This document shows positions 1-8,549 of a stretch of 64,000 bases of DNA, one piece after another. Every line of letters starts with the position of its first letter. Within the stretch, counting starts at the first letter, position 1. Made by a program: the position numbers and the translations under genes. The stretch comes from Streptomyces fradiae. Lineage in GTDB: Bacteria > Actinomycetota > Actinomycetes > Streptomycetales > Streptomycetaceae. The notes under the pieces were generated by a model. That model had not been told where the DNA came from. It saw only the letters and a program-made list of their open reading frames with translations, and searched no databases. The DNA is taken from contig NZ_CP065958.1 in assembly GCF_041270065.1 (NCBI RefSeq), positions 2,728,001-2,792,000 on the forward strand. Reading direction: 5' to 3'.

Positions 1-413
1 AGCCCGAGCTGCAGCGACCGGTGGCCGAGCGCGCTCAGGTGCAGGTCCCGCTCGGGATCCCACTGCACCCGGGCCGGTGCGCGCTTCAACTCCCGCTGCC
101 AGTCGGCCCGGTCGGTGTGGAGGCCGCGCACGTAGTGGGAGAGGGCGGCGTTCCGCAACGCCCACTCGAAGCCGTCCCGCCGGATCTCGACGGCGAGCAC
201 GACCTCCTGCCCCTCCTTCAGCCCCCAGCCGCAGCGGTACATCATCCACAGGAACGACGGCTTGATCCAGGTCATCCGGTCCCGCTTCCACTCCGCCGGA
301 AAGCGTCCGTCACGGGCGGCCGGAAGGCCGATCTCCGGGCGGTAGGCCTGGTACACGGTCACCGTCGAGTCGGTGTGCAGGGCGCGGATCTGATGCTTCG
401 GCGGAACGGACAT
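1..413 (-). CDS. DUF4291 family protein, 3' end cut by window edge
   Basis: Reading leftward from an ATG at 411-413 the frame stays open to the window edge, giving about 137 residues without a stop. The start has the expected DUF4291 look: PPKHQIRALHTDSTVTVYQA, then a conserved block with DRMTWIKPSFLWMMYRCGWG around residues 47-66 and a later GFEWALRNA segment. A G-rich stretch just before the ATG can serve as ribosome binding site. DUF4291 proteins have no established biochemical role, so no function is proposed. The gene is divergent from the oxidoreductase gene at 625. The C-terminus lies outside the window. Confidence 0.8.
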   Translation of the reverse strand, partial: MSVPPKHQIRALHTDSTVTVYQAYRPEIGLPAARDGRFPAEWKRDRMTWIKPSFLWMMYRCGWGLKEGQEVVLAVEIRRDGFEWALRNAALSHYVRGLHTDRADWQRELKRAPARVQWDPERDLHLSALGHRSLQLG

Positions 414-579
414 GCCCCCAGGGTGCGCGCGACCACATCCCCGGGGCCACCGGTTTACCTCCCCCGCCGGCCCGGGTGGGCAGCCGTCCGCCGGGGTGCC
501 TGCGGTGGCGGAGAGCGGCCCACGGCGCTGGGATGGGTCTGGCGGGCGGGCGGCCCGCCCGTGCCATGGACGTCCCCTC

Positions 580-616
580 ACTCGGATCACTCGGATCACT
601 CGGACCCACTCGGAGG
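580..616 (+). repeat. Four short tandem repeats in the leader of the MDR gene
   Basis: ACTCGGATC occurs twice in perfect tandem (580-588, 589-597), followed by ACTCGGACC at 598 and ACTCGGAGG at 608, so the period is 9, 9 and 10 bases. The last copy contains the GGAGG ribosome binding site of the gene starting at 625. The array is seen directly; any role in translation control is inference. Confidence 0.75.
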
Positions 617-624
617 AACTCCTC

Positions 625-1545
625 ATGCAAGCCATCACCGTCAAGGACCGCGACGCCGGTGTCGGCGGCCTGACCCTCTCCGAGCTGCCCCACCCGCACG
701 CCGCCGAGAACGACGTCATCGTGCGGGTCCACGCCGCCGGATTCACCCCGGGTGAGCTGACCTGGCCCGCCACCTGGACCGACCGGGCGGGTCGCGACCG
801 GACCCCGAGCGTGCCCGGCCACGAGCTGTCCGGCGTGGTCACCGGGCTCGGCTACGGCACCACCGGGCTGACGGTCGGGCAGCGGGTGTTCGGGCTCGCC
901 GACTGGGCGCGCGACGGGTCACTGGCCGAGTACGTCGCGGTCGAGGCCCGCAACCTCGCCCCGCTCCCTGCCGATGTCGACCACGTCACGGCCGCCGCGC
1001 TGCCGATCTCCGGGCTCACCGCCTGGCAGGCCCTGTTCGACCACGGCCGGCTGCGCACCGGCCAGAGCGTGCTCGTCCACGGCGCGGCGGGCGGCGTCGG
1101 GTCGCTCGCGGTGCAGCTGGCCCGCGAGGCCGGCGCCCGGGTGATCGGCACCGGCCGGGCGGCCGACCGCGACACCGCCCTCGGCCTGGGCGTGGACGCC
1201 TTCGTCGACCTCCAGGCCGACAGGCTGGAGGGCATCGGCGAGGTGGACGTGGTGTTCGACGTGATCGGCGGCGAGATCCTCGAACGCTCCGCCGCGCTTG
1301 TCCGCCCCGGCGGCACCCTGGTCACCATCGCCGAGCCGGTGACCGTCCGCCCCCGCGACGCCCACGCCGTCTTCTTCGTCGTCGAACCGGACCGGACCCG
1401 CCTGTCGCAGCTCGCCCAGCGGGTGCGCGACGGGCGCCTCAAGCCGCTCGTCGGCGCCGTCCACCCACTCGCCGAGGCGCCCGCCGCCTTCACCCCGGCC
1501 AAGCGCACGCCCGGCAGGACGATCATCCGCGTCGCCGAGGACTGA
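625..1545 (+). CDS. NADP-dependent MDR-superfamily oxidoreductase (quinone reductase-like)
   Basis: A 306-residue cytoplasmic medium-chain dehydrogenase/reductase. The N-terminal GroES-like fold carries PGHELSGVVTGLG around residues 62-74, and the Rossmann part has HGAAGGVGSLAVQLAREAGA around residues 152-171, the NADP-binding glycine motif. No structural or catalytic zinc cysteines are visible, which fits the zinc-free quinone oxidoreductase branch. The open frame extends upstream to 412, but the ATG at 625 has a GGAGG eight bases before it and starts the family fold (MQAITVKD), so it is preferred. A strong hairpin follows the stop. It stands alone between divergent and convergent neighbours; the substrate cannot be told from sequence. 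Confidence 0.85.
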   Translation: MQAITVKDRDAGVGGLTLSELPHPHAAENDVIVRVHAAGFTPGELTWPATWTDRAGRDRTPSVPGHELSGVVTGLGYGTTGLTVGQRVFGLADWARDGSLAEYVAVEARNLAPLPADVDHVTAAALPISGLTAWQALFDHGRLRTGQSVLVHGAAGGVGSLAVQLAREAGARVIGTGRAADRDTALGLGVDAFVDLQADRLEGIGEVDVVFDVIGGEILERSAALVRPGGTLVTIAEPVTVRPRDAHAVFFVVEPDRTRLSQLAQRVRDGRLKPLVGAVHPLAEAPAAFTPAKRTPGRTIIRVAED

Positions 1546-1559
1546 GCCCCCGGCCACAA

Positions 1560-1589
1560 GGCCCCCAAGCGCGAACGCGCCTGGGGGCC
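1560..1589. terminator. Bidirectional hairpin terminator between the MDR gene and iolA
   Basis: A 14-base arm at 1560-1573 pairs with 1576-1589 across an AA loop, with a single G-T type mismatch. It lies 15 bases after the MDR stop and 14 bases before the end of the convergent iolA gene, so it can serve both. It lacks a U-tract, as is usual in high-GC actinomycetes. Confidence 0.75.
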
Positions 1590-1602
1590 ACCTGAGTGGC
1601 GA

Positions 1603-3105
<1,503 letters not shown>

Positions 3106-3127
3106 GACGGAATGCTCCTTCTGGCTG

Positions 3128-4996
3128 CTACAGGTGGCGGCGTCGGGCGGTGACGTGCCGGTCGTACTCCTCGCGGGCCTTGACCGCCGACGGGCGGGTC
3201 GAAATCGCGGCCACGGGCACATCCCACCACGCCTGGGCGGGGGGCGGGCCCGACACACTGTCGTCCGTTTCGGTCTCCACGTAGACACATGTGGGAACCG
3301 TGGCCTGCCGGGCGTCCGCGAGGGCTTCCCGCAGGTCACGTACGGTACGGGCGCGCCGCACCCGCAGGCCGAGCGAGGCGGCGTTGGCGGCGAGGTCGAC
3401 GGGCAGGGGCGGCCCGGTGAAGCCGCCGTCCTCCGCGCGGAAGCGGTAGCCGGTGCCGAAGCGCTCGGCGCCCACCGCCTCCGACAGGCCGCCGATCGAC
3501 GCGTAGCCGTGGTTGTCGAGGATCACCAGCTTGATCGGCAGTCCCTCCTGCACGGCGGTGACGATTTCGGTGGGGTTCATCAGATACGTACCGTCGCCGA
3601 CCAGCGCCCACACCGGCCGGCCGGGCGCGGCGAGCGAGACGCCGACGGCCGCCGGGATCTCGTATCCCATGCAGGAGTAGCCGTATTCGACGTGGTACTG
3701 GTCGACGGAACGGGTCCGCCACAGCTTGTGGAGGTCGCCGGGGAGTGAGCCGGCCGCGTTGATCAGGATGTCGTCCCCGGTGACCAGGGTGTCGAGTACG
3801 CCGAGGACCTGCGCCTGGGTGGGGCGGGCGCGCGGGTCGGACGCGGCGTAGGCGGCGTCGGTACGGGCCTCCCAGCGCAGCTTCTCCTCCGCGTACTCGT
3901 GCACGTAGTGCTCGGTGACATGGTGCTGCTCAAGGAGACCGTGGAGTTGCTCCAGGCCCTCGCGGGCGTCCGCGACCAGGGGGAGCGCCGCCATGCGGTG
4001 GCTGTCGACGGCGGCGATGTTGAGGTTGACGAACCGCACGGCGGGGTGGCCGAACAGGGTCGAGGACGCGGTGGTGAAGTCGCTCCAGCGGGTGCCGACC
4101 CCGATCACCACGTCGGCGGTACGGGCCAGGTGGTCGGCGACGGCGGTGCCGGTGTGGCCGATGCCGCCCACGTCCTGGGGGTGGCCGTGGGGCAGCGCGC
4201 CCTTGCCGGCCTGGGTGGAGGCGACCGGGATGCCGGTCCGTGCGGCGAAGTCGGAGAGCGACTCCTCGGCCCCGCTGTACTTGACGCCGCCGCCCGCGAC
4301 GATCAGCGGGCGGGCGGCCCGGCCGATCGCCTCCGCCGCCGCGTCCAGTTCGCCCTCGTCCGGTGACGGGCGGCGCACCCGCCAGGTCCGCTCGGCGAAG
4401 AACGCCTCGGGCCAGTCGTACGCCTCGGTCTGCACGTCCTGCGGGAGCGCGAGGGTGACGGCGCCGGTCTCGGCGGGGTCGGTGAGGACCCGGATCGCTT
4501 CGAGGGCGGCCGGGATCAGCGCCTCGGGGCGGACGATCCGGTCGAAGTACCTCGACACCGGGCGCAGACAGTCGTTGACGGAGACGTCGCCGGCGTACGG
4601 GACCTGGAGCTGCTGGAGCACGGGGTCGGCGGGGCGAGTGGCGAACGTGTCGCCGGGCAGCAGGAGGACCGGGATCCGGTTGATCGTGGCGAGCGCGGCG
4701 CCGGTGACGAGGTTGGTGGCGCCGGGGCCGATGGAGGTGGTGACGGCGTGGATCCGGAGCCGCCGGGACTGGCGGGCGTAGCCGACGGCCGCGTGCACCA
4801 TGGCCTGTTCGTTGCGCCCCTGGTGGTACGGCATGAGGTCGGCGTGCTCGACGAGCGCCTGGCCGATCCCGGCGACGTTGCCGTGGCCGAAGATGCCCCA
4901 GGTGGCGGTGACGAGCCGCTGCCGCACGCCGTCGCGCTCGGTGTGCTGGGCGGCGAGGAAGCGCACCAGGGCCTGGGCGACGGTCAGCCGGGTCAC
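3128..4996 (-). CDS. iolD: 3D-(3,5/4)-trihydroxycyclohexane-1,2-dione hydrolase
   Basis: A 622-residue thiamine-diphosphate enzyme that opens the cyclohexane ring during inositol breakdown. The cofactor-activating glutamate sits in the GRNEQAMVHAAVGYA block around residues 65-79, and the ThDP/Mg site is seen as VGDGTYLMNPTEIVTAVQEG followed by ILDNHGY near residues 470-505. Length and motif spacing match IolD rather than acetolactate synthase. The GTG start overlaps the iolB stop as GTGA (4993-4996), with GGAGGG upstream, so translation is coupled to iolB. The open frame continues far upstream only because of the GC bias inside iolB. Confidence 0.93.
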   Translation of the reverse strand: MTRLTVAQALVRFLAAQHTERDGVRQRLVTATWGIFGHGNVAGIGQALVEHADLMPYHQGRNEQAMVHAAVGYARQSRRLRIHAVTTSIGPGATNLVTGAALATINRIPVLLLPGDTFATRPADPVLQQLQVPYAGDVSVNDCLRPVSRYFDRIVRPEALIPAALEAIRVLTDPAETGAVTLALPQDVQTEAYDWPEAFFAERTWRVRRPSPDEGELDAAAEAIGRAARPLIVAGGGVKYSGAEESLSDFAARTGIPVASTQAGKGALPHGHPQDVGGIGHTGTAVADHLARTADVVIGVGTRWSDFTTASSTLFGHPAVRFVNLNIAAVDSHRMAALPLVADAREGLEQLHGLLEQHHVTEHYVHEYAEEKLRWEARTDAAYAASDPRARPTQAQVLGVLDTLVTGDDILINAAGSLPGDLHKLWRTRSVDQYHVEYGYSCMGYEIPAAVGVSLAAPGRPVWALVGDGTYLMNPTEIVTAVQEGLPIKLVILDNHGYASIGGLSEAVGAERFGTGYRFRAEDGGFTGPPLPVDLAANAASLGLRVRRARTVRDLREALADARQATVPTCVYVETETDDSVSGPPPAQAWWDVPVAAISTRPSAVKAREEYDRHVTARRRHL

Positions 4997-5853
4997 TTGT
5001 ATCCCTCCGTGTGGTCGGGGTGGAAGCTGATCCGCCACTCCCGCTCGGGGCCGGGTCCGGCCATGACGTTGAGGTAGTAGAGCGGGTGCCCGGGCTGGGC
5101 GATCGACGGGCCGTGCCAGCCGTCGGGGACGAGGACGGCGTCGCCGGTGCGGACCTCGGCGAGCAGCTCGGCGCCGCCGGGGCGGGAGGGGGTGATCCGC
5201 TGGTAGGCGTAGCCGGGCGGGGCGTGGTGCGGGGTGCCGGGCGGGGCTGCGGGTGGCGCGGACACCTCGTAGTAGTAGATCTCCTCCAGGACGGACTCCG
5301 TGCCCGGGCGGTGCTCGTCGTGCTTGTGCGGCGGGTAGGAGGACCAGTTGCCGCCGGGGGTGATCACCTCGACGGCGATCAGCCGGTCGCAGGGGAAGAC
5401 GTTCGCCGCGGCGAAGTTGCGCACCTCGCGGGTGCGGTTGCCGCTGCCCCGGGTCTCGACGGGAACCTCCGGCGCGGAGCCGTAGCGTGCGGGGAGTCGT
5501 CGCTCGCACTTCGCTCCTGCCAAAGCGAAGCGGCCTCCCGCACCGGAGGCGATCTGGGCGTGGGCGTCCCTGGGTACGTAGGCGAAGTCCGAGACCCCGT
5601 CGAACGGGCTGTCGCGGCCCACGAGTTCGAGGATTTCCCCGTCGACGCGCACCGTACCGCCCCCGGCCAGCGGAAGCACCACCCATTCGCTGTTCCCCGT
5701 CTCGAACTCGTGGGTCCCGCCGGGCGGCAGATCGAGCACCCGCAGCGAGCTGTGCGTCCAGCCGGCCCGCTCGGGGTCGATGTCGACGTCGTACGGGCCG
5801 CGGGCGGCCGAGCCGGCGGGGAGATGGAGGGCGAGCGTGGAGTCCATGGTCAT
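4993..5853 (-). CDS. iolB: 5-deoxy-glucuronate isomerase
   Basis: A 286-residue bicupin isomerase that converts 5-deoxy-D-glucuronate to 5-dehydro-2-deoxy-D-gluconate, between the IolD and IolC steps. Visible family features are the N-terminal YDVDIDPERAGWTHSSLRVL segment, GNRTREVRNF, and the metal-binding region with SSYPPHKHDEHR and EEIYYYEV around residues 172-195. Two in-frame ATGs (5853 and 5847) are possible; the second has AGGGA at a slightly better distance. It lies 24 bases after iolC and overlaps iolD by four bases. Confidence 0.92.
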   Translation of the reverse strand: MTMDSTLALHLPAGSAARGPYDVDIDPERAGWTHSSLRVLDLPPGGTHEFETGNSEWVVLPLAGGGTVRVDGEILELVGRDSPFDGVSDFAYVPRDAHAQIASGAGGRFALAGAKCERRLPARYGSAPEVPVETRGSGNRTREVRNFAAANVFPCDRLIAVEVITPGGNWSSYPPHKHDEHRPGTESVLEEIYYYEVSAPPAAPPGTPHHAPPGYAYQRITPSRPGGAELLAEVRTGDAVLVPDGWHGPSIAQPGHPLYYLNVMAGPGPEREWRISFHPDHTEGYK

Positions 5854-5877
5854 GTCCCTACCCGCCGGGGCGCCCCG

Positions 5878-6921
5878 TCATCGGGGGTGCTCCGGGATCG
5901 AGGCGTCGCCGGTGGCGAGGGCCAGGTCGATCTCCTCGGCGTACGGCATGGCGGGCGAGCAGGCGAGCCGGCCGGCCACGATCGCGCCCGCCGCGTTGGC
6001 CCGGCGCAGCAGCAGTTCCAGGTCGAGGCCGGCGAGCAGTCCCTGGGCGAGCGCGCCGCCGAAGGCGTCGCCGGCGCCGAGGCCGTTGACCACCTCGACC
6101 GGCAGCGGCGGGACCTCGGCGGTGGTGCCGTCGGCGGCGAGCGCGAGGACGCCCTTGGGGCCCTGTTTGACGACGGCGAGCCGGACACCGGCGGCGAGCA
6201 GGGCGCGGGCGGCGGCGTACGGCTCGCGCTCGCCGGTGGCGACCTCGCACTCGTCGAGGTTGCCGACGGCGACGGTCACGTGCCGCAGCGCCTCCGCGTA
6301 CAGCGGGCCGGCCTCGCCGGGGGCGTCCCAGAGGGCGGGGCGCCAGTCGAGGTCGAGGACGGTGAACGCCCCGGGTCCGGCCGCGGCGGCCCGCTCGCGC
6401 AGCGCCGCGAGGGTCGCGGTGCGGCTGGGTTCGGCGCTCAGGCCGGTGCCGGTGACCCACAGCGCGCGGGCCGCCCGGAGTGCGTGGAGGTCCAGCTCGT
6501 GGGGGTGGATCTCCAGGTCGGGGGCCTTGGGGCGGCGGTAGAAGTGGATCGGGAAGTGGTCGGGCGGGAAGATCTCGCAGAAGGTGACCGGGGTGGGGTA
6601 CGCGGCGACCTCGGTGACCCACCGCTCGTCCACCCGGAAGGCCCGGAGCTCGCGGCGCAGGTACTCCCCGAACGGGTCGGCCCCGGTCCGGCTGATCAGC
6701 GCGGTGCGGCAGCCGAGCCGCGCGGCGGCGACGGCCACATTGGCCGGGGAGCCGCCGAGGAACTTCCCGAAGCTCTCCACCCGGGCCAGCTCCACCCCGC
6801 TCTGCAACGGGTACAGGTCCACACCGAGGCGCCCCATCGTGATCAGGTCGTACGCGACCGGGTCCCGCCCGATCGGGTCGTCGGGGCGGCCGTCCCGCCG
6901 GTGCTCCGGTTCCGCCGTCAT
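5878..6921 (-). CDS. iolC: 5-dehydro-2-deoxygluconokinase (PfkB family)
   Basis: A 347-residue ribokinase-family sugar kinase that phosphorylates 5-dehydro-2-deoxygluconate. It shows the N-terminal GKFLGGSPANVAVAAARLG motif (residues 52-70) and the C-terminal ATP/anion-hole motif NGLGAGDAFGGAL, whose aspartate (near residue 286) is the catalytic base. The ATG at 6921 is chosen because AGGTG lies eight bases before it; a GTG six bases further upstream would sit on top of that site. It is the first gene of the leftward operon, with a good promoter at 6967-6995. No iolJ aldolase or iolG dehydrogenase lies directly beside it. Confidence 0.92.
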   Translation of the reverse strand: MTAEPEHRRDGRPDDPIGRDPVAYDLITMGRLGVDLYPLQSGVELARVESFGKFLGGSPANVAVAAARLGCRTALISRTGADPFGEYLRRELRAFRVDERWVTEVAAYPTPVTFCEIFPPDHFPIHFYRRPKAPDLEIHPHELDLHALRAARALWVTGTGLSAEPSRTATLAALRERAAAAGPGAFTVLDLDWRPALWDAPGEAGPLYAEALRHVTVAVGNLDECEVATGEREPYAAARALLAAGVRLAVVKQGPKGVLALAADGTTAEVPPLPVEVVNGLGAGDAFGGALAQGLLAGLDLELLLRRANAAGAIVAGRLACSPAMPYAEEIDLALATGDASIPEHPR

Positions 6922-6966
6922 CGGCACGTCACCTCTCGCCTCGGCCCTGGTGGGCCCACGTCCTCA

Positions 6967-6995
6967 GGTCTATCCACGGCCCTGGGGCGTGTCAA
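6967..6995 (-). promoter_or_regulatory. Sigma-70-type promoter of the iolC-B-D-A operon
   Basis: On the minus strand a perfect TTGACA (6990-6995) is followed after exactly 17 bases by TAGACC (6967-6972). The expected start of transcription is near 6960, giving a leader of about 40 bases before iolC. Position and spacing are seen in the sequence; activity is inferred. Confidence 0.6.
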
Positions 6996-7117
6996 CGACA
7001 GGTCCTGCCATCCGGACGCGCCGCCGGACGTGCCCCCGGGCGCGACCGGGCGTGCCGCCGCACGTACTGCCCGACGCCGTCTTGACGCCCCCAGGAGTCC
7101 GCCCCAAGGTGGCATTC

Positions 7118-8062
7118 ATGACGAATCCGTCACCTCGGCGGCCCGCGCCGCCCCCGTCAGCCTCCCCCCAGCCGTCGCGGATCAGAGTCGGTTCCGCCCC
7201 GGACTCGTGGGGGGTGTGGTTCCCCGACGATCCGCGGCAGGTGCCGTGGCAGCGGTTCCTGGACGAGGTGGCGGGCGCCGGCTACGGGTGGATCGAGCTC
7301 GGCCCGTACGGCTATCTGCCGACCGATCCGGGCCTGCTCGCCGAGGAGACGGGCAGCCGGGGGCTTCGGGTCTCGGCGGCGACCGTGTTCACCGGGCTCC
7401 ACCACGGGCCGGCCGGGTGGGAGCGGACCTGGGCCCATGTCGCCGAGAACGCGGCGCTCGCCCAGGCCATGGGCGCGGAACATCTGGTGGTGATCCCCTC
7501 CTTCTGGCGGGACGACCGCACCGGCGAGGTCCTGGAGGACCGCACCCTCACGGCCGAACAGTGGCGGCAGCTGACCGGTCTGACCGAGCGCCTCGGCCAT
7601 GAGGTGCGGGAGCGCTACGGGCTGCGGATCGTGGTCCATCCGCACGCCGACACCCACCTCGACACCGAGGAGAACGTCACCCGCTTCCTCGACGCCACCG
7701 ACCCCGACCTGGTGGCGCTGTGCCTGGACACCGGGCACTACGCCTACTGCGGCGGCGACAGCGTGAAGCTGATCGAGACCTACGGCGAGCGGATCGGCTA
7801 CCTCCACCTCAAGCAGGTCGACCCGGCGGTGCTCGCCCGGGTGGTGGCCGAGGAGCTGCCCTTCGGCCCGGCGGTGGCCCAGGGTGTGATGTGCGAGCCG
7901 CCGGCCGGGGTGCCGGCCCTGGAGCCGGTGCTCGACGCGGCGCGCGCCCTGGACGTGGACCTGTTCGCCATCGTCGAGCAGGACATGTACCCCTGCGAGC
8001 CCGACGCCCCCTACCCCATCGCGGAGCGCACCCGCCGCTTCCTCCGCTCCTGTGGCGTCTGA
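7118..8062 (+). CDS. IolE-like TIM-barrel sugar phosphate isomerase/epimerase (probable inosose dehydratase)
   Basis: A 314-residue protein of the xylose-isomerase-like TIM-barrel superfamily (COG1082). It begins with a proline-rich stretch and then GSAPDSWGVWF, an opening like that of inosose dehydratases. Candidate metal ligands are in IVVHPHADTH, LCLDTGHYAYCGGD, GYLHLKQVD and the C-terminal IVEQDMYPC. AAGGTGG lies five bases before the ATG at 7118; the long upstream frame is shadow coding. It is divergent from iolC, so it most likely supplies the 2-keto-myo-inositol dehydration step that yields the IolD substrate. The family is promiscuous, so an epimerase role cannot be excluded. Confidence 0.8.
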   Translation: MTNPSPRRPAPPPSASPQPSRIRVGSAPDSWGVWFPDDPRQVPWQRFLDEVAGAGYGWIELGPYGYLPTDPGLLAEETGSRGLRVSAATVFTGLHHGPAGWERTWAHVAENAALAQAMGAEHLVVIPSFWRDDRTGEVLEDRTLTAEQWRQLTGLTERLGHEVRERYGLRIVVHPHADTHLDTEENVTRFLDATDPDLVALCLDTGHYAYCGGDSVKLIETYGERIGYLHLKQVDPAVLARVVAEELPFGPAVAQGVMCEPPAGVPALEPVLDAARALDVDLFAIVEQDMYPCEPDAPYPIAERTRRFLRSCGV

Positions 8063-8070
8063 TGATCGTG

Positions 8071-8220
8071 CGTCACTTTCGTCACGGCCGTCGCTCCTTC
8101 GTCACGCATGTCTCCGTTACGCGGGTTTTCCGTCACAGGCGTTCGACAGCCTCTCTCCTCCCGTCGGAAGGGGCCGTCGACCGGGCACAGGCTCAGTGAT
8201 CACGCGTCACGAGTGATCAC
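8071..8220 (+). promoter_or_regulatory. CGTCAC repeat cluster and double GTGATCAC palindrome
   Basis: CGTCAC occurs at 8071, 8080, 8100, 8131 and 8205, and the 8-bp palindrome GTGATCAC occurs at 8196-8203 and 8213-8220, 17 bp apart start to start, flanking the last CGTCAC copy. All lie in the 229-bp gap between the IolE-like gene and the small HTH gene at 8292. An operator array for a DNA-binding protein, possibly that small HTH protein, is an inference. Confidence 0.45.
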
Positions 8221-8291
8221 CAGTGACGTCCGGCAGCTCCCCCGACGGCGCCCCCGCCGCCCTGCCGGGCACGCAGGAGAGGTGCCACGCC

Positions 8292-8489
8292 ATGACCGAC
8301 AGAAGGCTCTGGTCGTACAAGGACATCGCCGCGCACATCAAGGTGCAGCCGGACACGGTCCGCTCCTACCGGAAGCACGGACTGCTGCCCGTGCCCGACC
8401 ACGTGGAGTCGGGCAAGCCCTACTGGAGCCCGGACACCATCCGCGCCTGGGTCGCGAACCGGCCGGGGAACCGGAGCCGCCGGAACTGA
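8292..8489 (+). CDS. Small excisionase/MerR-like helix-turn-helix protein
   Basis: A 65-residue protein with YKDIAAHIKVQPDTVRSYRKHGLLP (residues 9-33) followed by a wing-like segment with GKPYWSPDTIRAWV. This is the layout of a winged HTH of the MerR/excisionase (HTH_17) type without an effector domain. AGGAGAGGTG lies eleven bases before the ATG. It is flanked upstream by the CGTCAC/GTGATCAC array and runs convergent to the MMPL gene, 60 bp away. It may be a small chromosomal DNA-binding regulator; no integrase is visible nearby, so a phage origin is not supported. Confidence 0.72.
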   Translation: MTDRRLWSYKDIAAHIKVQPDTVRSYRKHGLLPVPDHVESGKPYWSPDTIRAWVANRPGNRSRRN

Positions 8490-8549
8490 GCCGCCGCCCC
8501 GAGGCCCCCGGGGCCCGCACCGCGCGGCCGCGCGGTGCGGGGCCGTCCG

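Noticed and set aside
5011..7602. A long plus-strand frame across iolB and iolC
   Set aside because: Shadow of two well-supported genes; no family similarity and repeated Gly/Arg/Val runs.
8292..8489. Phage or integrative-element excisionase
   Set aside because: The HTH resembles excisionases, but there is no integrase, attachment-site repeat or tRNA gene nearby, and flanking genes are chromosomal.
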